The translations under genes were made by a program, and so were the position numbers. From Liquidambar formosana (taxonomy: Eukaryota; Streptophyta; Magnoliopsida; Saxifragales; Altingiaceae), in the NCBI GenBank assembly GCA_039720395.1, contig CM077834.1:2810607-2874606 (forward strand): a stretch of 64,000 bases of DNA. Reading direction: 5' to 3'. Below are positions 1 through 8,757 of this stretch, one piece after another; positions within the stretch are counted from its first letter, which is position 1, and every line of letters starts with the position of its first letter. Under the pieces are notes generated by a model, which ran no database searches, was not told the DNA's origin, and saw only the letters and a program-made list of their open reading frames with translations.

Positions 1-895
1 TTATAAAAGCAATGTTACAAAAATAAGTAGTCACTAAAATGCATGTGCCATGTCAATTACCATGTTGTTTTTTATTTTTATTTTTTATTTGGGTAAAACT
101 ATCATATTAATTGGATAACGAAATTTTGATAAAATATTAGATTTTCTAAGTATTTTTTTAGGGCAAATTATAAGAAACCCTCTAATATTTAATCCTTCTT
201 CACATAACTCCTTAAAAAAAAATTGATGCAATGTCCGCCATTGGTTAGTTTTCACGTGAAAAATAAAATAGAAATAGGATAAAAAAACATTATATGAATC
301 ATTAAGTATTGAATACATGAGAGGGATATGATGTTTTTTCACTCAATTTGTACTCGATTTTTCACCCTAAAATTGAAAGATATTGCAACCATTTTTTCTT
401 TAAAAGAGTTACGTGAAATGAAGCTAAACATTAAGGTGTTTCTTGTAATTTACTCTTTTTTTTATTATAGAAAGAGAAGAAAAAATTATTGGAAACAAAT
501 CATTAGTGTTAAATGACAAAATAGCCCTTAAAAGTCTTCGGTTAATATTCTGAATTGGATCAATATTCTTTGTCAATTATCCGTTCAAATCCAAAAAGGA
601 GAGAGCTATATTCATAGGAAAATGACATCTCAACGACATCTATTAACGTAAAAGCTTAACAGAGAAGTTTTTTTCTTATCTATCGTCTTTTATAATTTTT
701 TTTTTTTTGGTTTTTTTTTTTTTAAATCCCAAAAAAATGTTCAAAGCATGAGTGATAAAGAATTCCAACATGTATCTTAAGCACTCACCATCATCTCCCT
801 CATCTTCAAATTTTATTGAATAAACTATGGGTTCTTCAATTCCTCCTCCCCTTAATGACATGATTATTGACGTAAAATTAATGTATTTAAAAATA

Positions 896-898
<3 letters not shown>
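1..898. other. AT-rich intergenic DNA, no gene seen
   Basis: Short open frames here are low-complexity and show no recognisable domain. Bases about 25-45 (AAGTAGTCACTAAAATG) match the right arm of the foldback element at 1693-1852. The window may therefore begin inside or beside another copy of that element. Confidence 0.5.

Positions 899-942
<44 letters not shown>
899..942. repeat. (TA)22 microsatellite
   Basis: This is an uninterrupted TA dinucleotide run that directly abuts the foldback element starting at 943. The run makes any TA target-site duplication of that element uninformative. Confidence 0.95.
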
Positions 943-945
<3 letters not shown>

Positions 946-1357
946 CCCCCTTTTTATGAGTTTAACCTAATATAATTTTGCGTTAAATCATTTTTCAAAA
1001 CTCTACATGTGATTCGTATTTTGCGAAACCAACCATTGGATTAAACAGCCTTATCATGTAGGTGATGCATGTCAAAAATCAAGTTGATCCGAAATTAAAA
1101 ACTGATTCATCCATAAATATAAAAAATGAACAACTCTCATTAAAAATGAGCAATTAAAAACTTACATTTTTATTCAATAACAATTGCTCATTTTTTATAT
1201 TTATGGATGAAACAGTTTTTAATCTCGAATCAACTTAATTTTTTTGCATGTATGACAAGTAAATCTAATCCAACAATTGATTTTATAAAACTCAAGTTAA
1301 AGGTAGAATTTTAGAAGATGACCTAACGCAAAGTTTAACCTTACAAGAAAGGGACTC
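943..1357. mobile_element. Foldback / MITE-like element with long inverted arms
   Basis: The left end (GAGCCCCCTTTTTATGAG) and the reverse complement of the right end (GAGTCCCTTTCTTGTAAG) align. The match continues through TTGCGTTA, then GTTGAT and TTAAAAACTG, to a nearly perfect inner stem at about 1081-1131 and 1187-1239. The whole 415 bp can fold back on itself. It is flanked by TA on both sides, as in Tc1/mariner-type insertions, but the left TA belongs to a microsatellite. There is no coding capacity. Family assignment is uncertain. Confidence 0.7.
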
Positions 1358-1692
1358 TAATGTACGTACAAGCACCTCATCCATCTTTGGCCCCTTTATC
1401 TCAAAAGTCCTTTGAGTGTTTGATCACATCGGAACATGTCATTGTTGGTTAAATGACAAAAGCTCTTTTCTAAACTTGTCAATTAATGTTCTGAGTCCAA
1501 TAACAAATGCCCTCAAATCAGTTTAGATCCGAAAATGAAAGGGCTATCTATCATATATATCTAAAATGGAGGAAGGGGAAGCTGTTTGTGCCACGTGTCA
1601 ATATATGATTTTTTTTATTTTTTTTATTTTGGCCCTTTCACATGTTGGCCCTTTCACATGCTGAAACAGTGGCAGGAAGAGAAAGCTTTTTT
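1358..1692. other. Non-coding spacer
   Basis: I see no gene. A 14-15 bp direct duplication of GGCCCTTTCACATG lies near 1631-1660. Confidence 0.4.
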
Positions 1693-1852
1693 GGTAAAAT
1701 TACCTTTTAGTAACGATTTTCTAACCTAATTCCAAGAAAGAATATTATCTGTCAACTTACTAAAATTGACTACCAATGTACGCCAAAATGACAACTAACT
1801 TCTATTGTTTCGTATTAAGTTAGGAAGTAGTCACTAAAATGTAATTTTTCCA
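1693..1852. mobile_element. Small foldback MITE, copy 1
   Basis: The left arm GGTAAAATTACCTTTTAGTA pairs with the reverse complement of the right end (GGAAAAATTACATTTTAGTG). Pairing continues through CTAACCTAATTCC versus CTAACTTAATACG. The element is about 160 bp with no coding potential. It is followed at once by a second diverged copy. Confidence 0.7.
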
Positions 1853-1875
1853 AAAAATTACTTTAAGTGACTTCT

Positions 1876-2033
1876 GGGAAAACTACTTTTAGTGAGCACT
1901 GTCCAACTTAATACCAAACAAAGGATATTGTCTGTCAACTTGCTACAAATTGACTTGATAAGTACTTCAAAAGGACTACTAACTTTCTTTGTTTGGTATC
2001 AAGTTAGGACGTGGTCACCAAAAAATAAATTCC
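1876..2033. mobile_element. Small foldback MITE, copy 2
   Basis: The left arm GGGAAAACTACTTTTAGTGA pairs with the reverse complement of the right end near 2033 (ATTTATTTTTTGGTGACCAC). The inner arms CCAACTTAATACCAAACAAA and CTAACTTGATACCAAACAAA are nearly identical. It belongs to the same family as 1693-1852 and lies in tandem with it. The 23 bp between them (TTACTTTAAGTGACTTCTGG) look like a fragment of a further copy. Confidence 0.7.
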
Positions 2034-3841
2034 TCACTTTTTTTTTTTTTTTTTTTGGGGTATTACTTGCTCTTTCTCACACAATGGAGGTAAGTTGACG
2101 TTTGGTGTTCACTGCATATCTCTTTGTTTTTATTTAGGAGGATTAGAAAACCCACACTATACAATATTCAACCCAAACTTAATAGACTGTACTATATTTT
2201 TCTGTTTTCTTTATGCCTATTCATTTCCCGTCCTAAAAATTAAACATATAAAACTATAAATAGTCATAATTAAAAAAGGAGACAAATAGAGGAAAGGAGG
2301 ATTAAAAAAAAAAAATAATCTGCCAAAATCTTCAGATTCTCCCGATGTGCTTCCAACACGAATAAAAGAAAAAAAAAAGAAAAAAAATTATTTTAATCAA
2401 AATTCTTACATATAGTTAATTACATAAAGTTGAAAAGATTTATACTTTTTCTTATTTTCTTTTCCTTCTTGCTTTTTCTCCTATTCTCTTATTCAGTTTA
2501 GACTTTTCTCTCATCATTTTATACTCTAATCTCAAACATATTTTTGATATTTTTTGCCCATGGTTTTTAACTCTTTGTGAAACTCATTCGAAACTTTATG
2601 AAAGGCCAAGATTCATCATTGTTATGCATTTTACAATCTCCACCATCGAATTTCAAGACACTTTCAACGGTTATATTTGCTTTGGTATATACCAACATGT
2701 TAAAACTATGATTATGAGATAGGCTAAACTCTAGAGAATATTAATGTTTTTCCACCAAACATCATAATGTATCAATTCCTTCATTTTTTACAAGTTTCCA
2801 CCATTAAATTAATTGTTTTTTAAAATAATTTATTTTTTTCGGGAGTATAATTAATTTTTGTGTGATACATTATGCTAACGTCACACCAAAGATTATTTTG
2901 ATTAAACTATTTTATTTATTTTTGTCTATATCTTTTCAATTTAATTGACATATTATATTAATAAATATATTTTACTATTTTAGAGAATAAGTGTTCTATT
3001 AAAATTTTAATTTGCTAATAATATTATTTTTTATAAATTAATCCGTACATTGCACAGGTTCTAAAGCTAGTATTTAGAGGAAAATGACACACCAATAATG
3101 TCTATCAAATCAAGGCAGATCATGGTGGACTTTCATTTTTGAAATGAGAAAATGTTATCGTCCCTTATATAGAGGTCCCTTTCCCGTTTGGTTGCTTCTC
3201 TACTTTGTGTTTCCATCTAGAAGAGAGTTGAGTGAAGCCAAGCAACATGTCCACTTCACTTTTAGCTTCTAGGACTCCAACAATATGGTTACATATATGT
3301 GATGTCCTTGTGGCGTGTAATAAAGCTAAAAATGCCATCGAAGTGAGACTAACCCTTTACGCAAAATATTTTCTTTATTTAAGAAAGAATTTAGCCTTAT
3401 AATTAAAAGAATTAAATGTAAAACAAAAGAGGCATATATGAGTGAATTTCACAATGTTGTAAACGTTTTTTTGGGTACAATGGGGTGGTAGATATGAGCT
3501 AATTCGCAATTCTTGATAGACGTTTTGCTTCCAACTACTCACGTACTGCATGCTAACTACGTGGGATCATATGGCAGTCTGGGTAGTAGTTCTCATCTTA
3601 CTTGTCCCTTGTCCTTCACAAAGTCTTGCAAGTAAGGACTTTACCCGTTTTCAAGAATTTGAATGAATTAAAATTGATGGCAAGGGCTGCCCATTTGTTC
3701 CAGAAATTGAATGGAGTAGAAAGTAGATGCAGCCAACCAGACATATTCGACCTTCAAAAGTTAGGTATCCTTCTGAGAAGTGTGTAGTTGGGTTAACTTT
3801 ATATTAGTTGTATAGTGTGTGTTTTTCCCCTAATCCGAACG
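2034..3841. other. Non-coding AT-rich spacer
   Basis: No gene, RNA or clear repeat is recognised in this stretch. The longest open frame is 61 codons and resembles no known protein. Confidence 0.4.
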
Positions 3842-3883
<42 letters not shown>

Positions 3884-3899
3884 AAAAAAAAAAAAAAAA
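3842..3899. repeat. Homopolymer junction C32 followed by A26
   Basis: An uninterrupted run of about 32 C is followed directly by about 26 A. Proline/lysine and glycine/phenylalanine open frames across it are artefacts of the homopolymers. True run lengths are unreliable in such tracts. Confidence 0.9.
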
Positions 3900-3954
3900 G
3901 ATATGGTTGTTGATGTATGGTATCACTCACACATGTTCCTTTTTGGTAGAGATA

Positions 3955-4060
3955 CGGCTTCTTGTGAGAGAAATCAGGCAAAAAAATTGCGGGAAAGAGA
4001 GGGTTAATTAATGGGTGTTTTGATTTTTGCAAATACGATTTTACCCTTTTTTAATGAAAA
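3955..4060 (+). repeat. Diverged direct repeat, copy 1
   Basis: Shared landmarks with 5365-5460 are GTGAGAGAAATCAGGCAAAA, AATGGGTGTTT, TGATTTT and GATTTTACC, in the same order and orientation. Spacing between the copies is 1.4 kb. The nature of the repeat is unknown. It could be the ends of a degraded element. Confidence 0.55.
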
Positions 4061-4090
4061 AAAAAATTTTGATTAAACCGTATTTGGAAA

Positions 4091-4111
4091 CCACGCTTTC
4101 TGAAAGCGTGG
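4091..4111. repeat. Perfect short hairpin
   Basis: The 10-bp arms CCACGCTTTC and GAAAGCGTGG are separated by one base. This is the only GC-rich palindrome in an AT-rich stretch. No function is assigned. Confidence 0.7.
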
Positions 4112-4113
4112 GT

Positions 4114-5364
4114 TGTAAACATGCTTGCAATTGGTTCTTCCTTTTTCTTTTTCTTTTTTTAATTTTCATTTTTTAAAAAGGAAACCAGTCGAAAGTCCAT
4201 ATCTAAGGACTTGTGAAGTCATAAAGACTATATAAAATCTTTTAATGCTTCAAGTCCATTGTACATATAAAATGCTAGCGTTTTATGTTCTTGGTGGGTT
4301 TCTTTATTCCGTAAATACCATTTATGCCCCCCCAAATATAGTATTTTTTCCTAGTCATTGGCTTTCAACATTTTTGCAAGATTTTCCCAAAGTATATACT
4401 CCAAGATTTTTGGGGCAATAAACCATATTGCCTTGTTTATCTCCATGATTTCCGTGAATACCATTCATGATTAGGCAATAAACCATATCTAAACCATATT
4501 GCCATGTTTATCTCCACGTCAATAGTTCATATTTTGGGAAAAATAACTCATCTTCCATTGTAATTCATTTCACAAAATGGGAAAAATAATTTAAGCAGTT
4601 ACAAACATCATGTAACTAGTTACAAGTGGATTCATATCTACCAACAACCTAGCAATAGTTACATGAACTCATATACAATACCATGTAACTGTATACCAAC
4701 CAATAACTATATACAATGAACTTAGAGAAAATAAAATTAAATAGCTACAACCAACCAGTAACTATATACAATACCATGTAACTATATCCAATAACTCATG
4801 AAACTAAACTACCACTTCATTCTTAAAATCTCCACATTTGACATTACCCTGAAGCCTCAAATTATGAATTTTTGTCAACACATCATACACACAAAACAGT
4901 TACAACAATGGTGGCTCACATGGCTATAAGAGAATTGTTATGGTAGAGAAATACAGATAAAATATTGGGAGAAAAATAAGAAGAGAAATAAGGAAAGAAA
5001 TAACTAAAAATAAGGAGAGTATGGTTATGGGAGAATTGCTATAGGAGAGAAATTAGGAGAGAATCTTGGGGGAAGAAAAAAGGGAGAGAAAAAAAAATAA
5101 AAAAGGAATCCCATTTAAAGGGGTTTTTGAACCAATTTTAAATTGATTCCATTTAAATAAATAAATAAAGAATCATTCCGTCAATTTTGGAGAATCCCAT
5201 TTAAAAAGGCTTTTTTTTTTTTAACAGAAACCTCTTATAATGATTGGGGCAATTTTGTCCTGTCAATTTTTGAACTACTTATTACTTGACAAGTTTTCTC
5301 AATAGGACCAAGAGTGCAACAATATTCTAAACAGGACTTCTCACTAAATCCCTCTTTTTTAAAC
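4114..5364. other. Non-coding, degenerate internal duplications
   Basis: The block GGCAATAAACCATATTGCC plus TGTTTATCTCCA at 4412-4447 is repeated in altered form at 4473-4520. The motif ATACCATGTAACT with ACTATATACAAT recurs between about 4600 and 4800. The stretch 4925-5110 is strongly purine-rich on this strand (AGGAGAGAA-type). No gene is seen. Confidence 0.5.
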
Positions 5365-5460
5365 GGATTCCTGTGAGAAATCAGGCAAAATAAATGTGGG
5401 GGAGACAGGGTGAATGGGTGTTTCTGATTTTCGTAAACGGGATTTTACCATTTTAATAAT
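5365..5460 (+). repeat. Diverged direct repeat, copy 2
   Basis: This is the partner of 3955-4060, with the same landmark order (GTGAGAAATCAGGCAAAA, AATGGGTGTTTC, GATTTTACC). It is followed by a C12 tract at 5477-5488. Confidence 0.55.
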
Positions 5461-6430
5461 TAAGAAAATTACAACACCCCCCCCCCCCTCCTCTCTTTCC
5501 CTCTCTCTAAAACAAATAAATGTTTGGAAAAAACAAAAAGGGGGAGCGGGAAAACATATAATAGGGAAAATCACAAACAAATATGTCACACAAAAAATTT
5601 GATCATTCTCCTTTCAATATGAAAACTGGGGCCCAAGATTATATCAGTAAAATTACATCTCGCCTTATTATTGTATCCCGTTCAAAGAAAAGAAATGATT
5701 TTTTTGCAGATCTATCTCTGGTTATCAGTTGTCAACGTACTAAACCATCCATGCTTGAGGGGGACCCCGCAGTTGAATTCAGATTATTTATGGAGTTGAA
5801 GAAAACATTTGATCACTTTGCTGACAGGGCCAACTGAACAGAGCCAATGAAACACCCCTGCTAGATTGGTAAATGTTAGAAAATATTAGAAGGGGATGAT
5901 GACCTATATAATAAAAGTTTTGCAAATTGCTTTAAAAATTTGCAGCTAACGAGGACCACATATTTGACCCCAAAAAACCCTAAACCAAACATCGCTATTT
6001 TATTTCTCACAACCTTAAGCTACAATCCTCAGCCTTTCCCTTGTCTTTGCAGCATAATAAAATCAAACAATATGGCTGCTTTCAACCGGTACAGTCATTG
6101 GTTTTCATTGCGCATGACCAAACAATCTTAGCCAGATTTTACTAATTGGTGCTATCTCTAATTCCTCATAAAAATATTCCAAATTCTAATACTAACTTTA
6201 TCTTTCCACCAATCCATCACAACATCCTCACTAGGCCATGTTATTTCTGGAGTGCCGACATTCCATACATAGAGCACAGCTCGGAAAAAGTACAAGAAAT
6301 CAAACGACAAGTCCTCAACCAAGTGCATAGTAGGAGGTAAAGTGGTAAACCAGTCTCTAGAACCAAAGCTTGTAAGAACCAAGATTAGGCATTCAAATGT
6401 TAAGCCTTATGGAGAAATTAATCATTAGTG
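5461..6430. other. Non-coding spacer, unplaced short ORFs
   Basis: There is an 84-codon open frame at 5583-5837, but it resembles no family I know and has no clear context. I do not call it a gene. Just before the RNase H relic, 6146-6430 may be decayed LINE sequence, but no motif supports this. Confidence 0.35.
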
Positions 6431-6615
6431 AGCTTCCAAACAATACAAGACTTCAACATTGATGGTGATCCCAAAGTCATAATTGATAGCATTACACAAA
6501 CTTTATCACCAATGGAAATTCAAAATCTTACTATTCAACTCCTTCCACAGATAAATTTGGTCACTGTTATCCATATGTGACGGGAAGCAAATAGGGAAAC
6601 CGAAACATCAACCAA
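6431..6615 (+). pseudogene. LINE-type RNase H (RVT_3-like) relic
   Basis: Reading in the frame of base 6461 gives DGDPKVIIDSI, then LLPQINLV and a His-x-stop-REAN pattern. This corresponds to the GDS-x-VID and R-R-EAN motifs of the RNase H domain carried by plant LINEs and their derivatives. A TGA at 6578-6580 sits where an arginine is expected. The upstream part of the domain is not recognisable. It is a decayed fragment, not a working gene. Confidence 0.6.
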
Positions 6616-7973
6616 TGCTGATCAATGTATGATGGAAAGATTTGTTACAGTAACTAGACTCATCCAGCATCCTACAGTTTGCATTCCAAACAAGCACCTG
6701 TATGCAGCTACTTTACCCACATGTATGTCCTCCATTTAAATTTTATATAATAAAATTTGGTCTGTCAAAAAATAAACAAAAGATTGATTGCAAATGTATA
6801 GAATGAGTTAAAAATAAATAAATAAGTCAGCATCAAAACATCACCGAAATGTCCAAATTAACACTAGAAATCATATTACCTGTCCAACTTCCAACTCATC
6901 TAGTCCAAGCAAATGCATAAAACAACCTACTTATTATGTCTTTTATCCAATTTTTTTCCTTTTAGCTAGCCACCTATTTACATTGTCACATTTAAAAGAT
7001 GCAGTCTAATTCCATCAACTACTCTAGGGCATTATTTTTGGCCAAAATGTCTACGTGCCTGATCTTTGGTGTTGACAGGAGAGCAAGTGCTAAAACGATG
7101 ATGATTCCACGTCCTGCATGTTAAAATTTAGAGAAAGTTACATTCCTTTTATTTTACTGTTCACTGTAACAAAAACTTAAAAGGAACTTCCAAGTTTATA
7201 AGATTCCAATTGACGAAAACCCTTACCGATATTAAGACTGTCCCACATCAGTTATTATACACTACAATTGACAAGAAAGTTTGAGTCTTCCAGTTTTCCT
7301 AGTTTTGAATCACGAATAAGCTTTGTTGTAAAATTAAATAAATATATGAATGTTCTTGACAAGAGTTTGACTTTAATTTCTAGCTTTTTTAAAAGAGATA
7401 CAAGTTCTCATCCTTTTCTGTAAAAATAGTTGTCCTTCCTTCATGCCAACAAGTCATTAAGGATTCGAGAAAAAATGTCTGAAAATCTAGAGAATTGATG
7501 TGGAAAAATTTCATAAGGAACCCAATTGAAAGGTCTGAAGAACAAAAGGATCTCCGAACAACATGATAAATAGAATAGTATTGATTATTATCAAGAGAGA
7601 AATGATATTTACATTTATAACTTCAACTTTGATTAATTAAACCTTAGTAATCCAGAATGGAAATCATTCACATTCCCTTCTTTCGGGGTATATTATTATT
7701 TCCTCATTCATTCCAGCCTAACTTGCCTCCCAGACATGCCCTTTACTGTGATGAATCACACTTGAAAAAGGAGAAGATATTCTGGTAATTAAGCAACATA
7801 TATACTCTATGGACGCTCATCTCCATTTGACAATTCCTTTCGCAAAATCAGTCGCATGCAGATGTAATTGAACAAGTAAACCATAATCGATATTGAGGAG
7901 TATCAATATAATAAAAAAAAATTGAGCGAATTGACCGCTTTATCAGCATTGATTCAATTTACGGATCAAAGAA
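6616..7973. other. Non-coding spacer
   Basis: I recognise no gene or repeat in this AT-rich stretch. Confidence 0.4.
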
Positions 7974-8113
7974 ATGGAACGAATCAACAAATTTCCAGAA
8001 TACAATGACGACGAATATGAGTCATATAGTAATCCAATTCACCTCGGAGATATCGATTCCGGAGCTTGGCGAAAAAATAAACAAATAAGCATGATGGAGA
8101 TGCGGAGAATTAC

Positions 8114-8232
8114 CTGATCGGAGATGTCGCCGGAGAGTCACCTGGGAAGATTGGAATCGAGTTGCAGAGCGACGGCGAGTATACTTCCCAAGGTGCGTGT
8201 ACTGAGCAAAAGAACCTTAGGCATTTTGATGA
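8114..8232 (-). other. Possible first exon of a minus-strand gene
   Basis: On the minus strand this GC-richer segment ends in CAG|GTAATT, a good splice donor. It is preceded upstream by a CT-rich (GA-rich on plus) run at 8276-8296, as is common in plant 5' leaders. The only minus-strand ATG opens a 28-codon frame. On the plus strand a 46-codon frame at 7974-8114 overlaps this region. Neither is recognised. The gap and retrotransposon lie immediately upstream of the putative leader. Confidence 0.25.
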
Positions 8233-8325
8233 ACTAGAAAATTGTGAGTGATGAAATATAGCTATACTTACATATAAAGAGAGAGAGAGGGGGTGGGGGG
8301 GTGGGGGAGTCTAGATCCGGCTGTG

Positions 8326-8425
8326 NNNNNNNNNNNNNNNNNNNNNNNNNNNNNNNNNNNNNNNNNNNNNNNNNNNNNNNNNNNNNNNNNNNNNNNNNNN
8401 NNNNNNNNNNNNNNNNNNNNNNNNN
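8326..8425. other. Assembly gap (100 N)
   Basis: Exactly 100 N is the usual placeholder for a gap of unknown size. Retrotransposon gag sequence begins immediately after it. No LTR or primer-binding site precedes it, so at least one LTR (the 3' copy is 2787 bp) and the 5' leader are missing here. Confidence 0.95.
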
Positions 8426-8430
8426 CATTG

Positions 8431-8757
8431 AAAATGGCTCAGAGAACCAACAGAAGATGGCGGATCTGAACAAAATGGCTTTAAGGCCCATTCCTCGGGT
8501 ATACCTCATGGGGCTGGTACCGAAGAGGGACCTCAATCCAATGAGAACACCAAGACAAGGGGGGAAAGTAGCTCGAAACCTGAGGTCACCGACCTAGAAG
8601 GGGAAGCCAAGGGGAAAGGTTCTAGCAGTGATTCCGTGTTAGCTAGCAAGGTAGAAGCATTGGAGAGAACTATAAAAGGGATTCGCAGGGCTGATGACAT
8701 GGTCGATGTGCGGACTCTATCCCTGTTCCAACGGCTCGTATTCCACTACAATTCAAG
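8431..8757 (+). pseudogene. Gag N-terminal part, frameshifted
   Basis: The frame starting at 8432 (codons at 3n+2) reads a Ser/Glu/Lys-rich leader and then VEALERTIKGIR and VDVRTLSLF. These resemble the coiled N-terminal gag region of Tat-type elements. Near 8725-8740 the reading must shift by one base to join the gag frame that continues past 8758, where FKMPELEKFDG follows. The start codon, if any, lies in the gap. Confidence 0.6.

Noticed and set aside
3799..4032. Open frames on both strands across the C/A tract
   Set aside because: Poly-Pro/Lys and poly-Gly/Phe come from homopolymers; no domain.
3955..5460. TRIM or small LTR element from the direct repeats
   Set aside because: The repeats lack TG...CA ends, a primer-binding site and a target duplication.
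5583..5837. 84-codon plus-strand open frame
   Set aside because: It has mixed composition and no stop, but no family, no neighbouring exons and no conserved motif that I recognise.
8234..8597. Open frames running through the N gap
   Set aside because: They are open only because N codons cannot be stops. The gag part after the gap is annotated separately.
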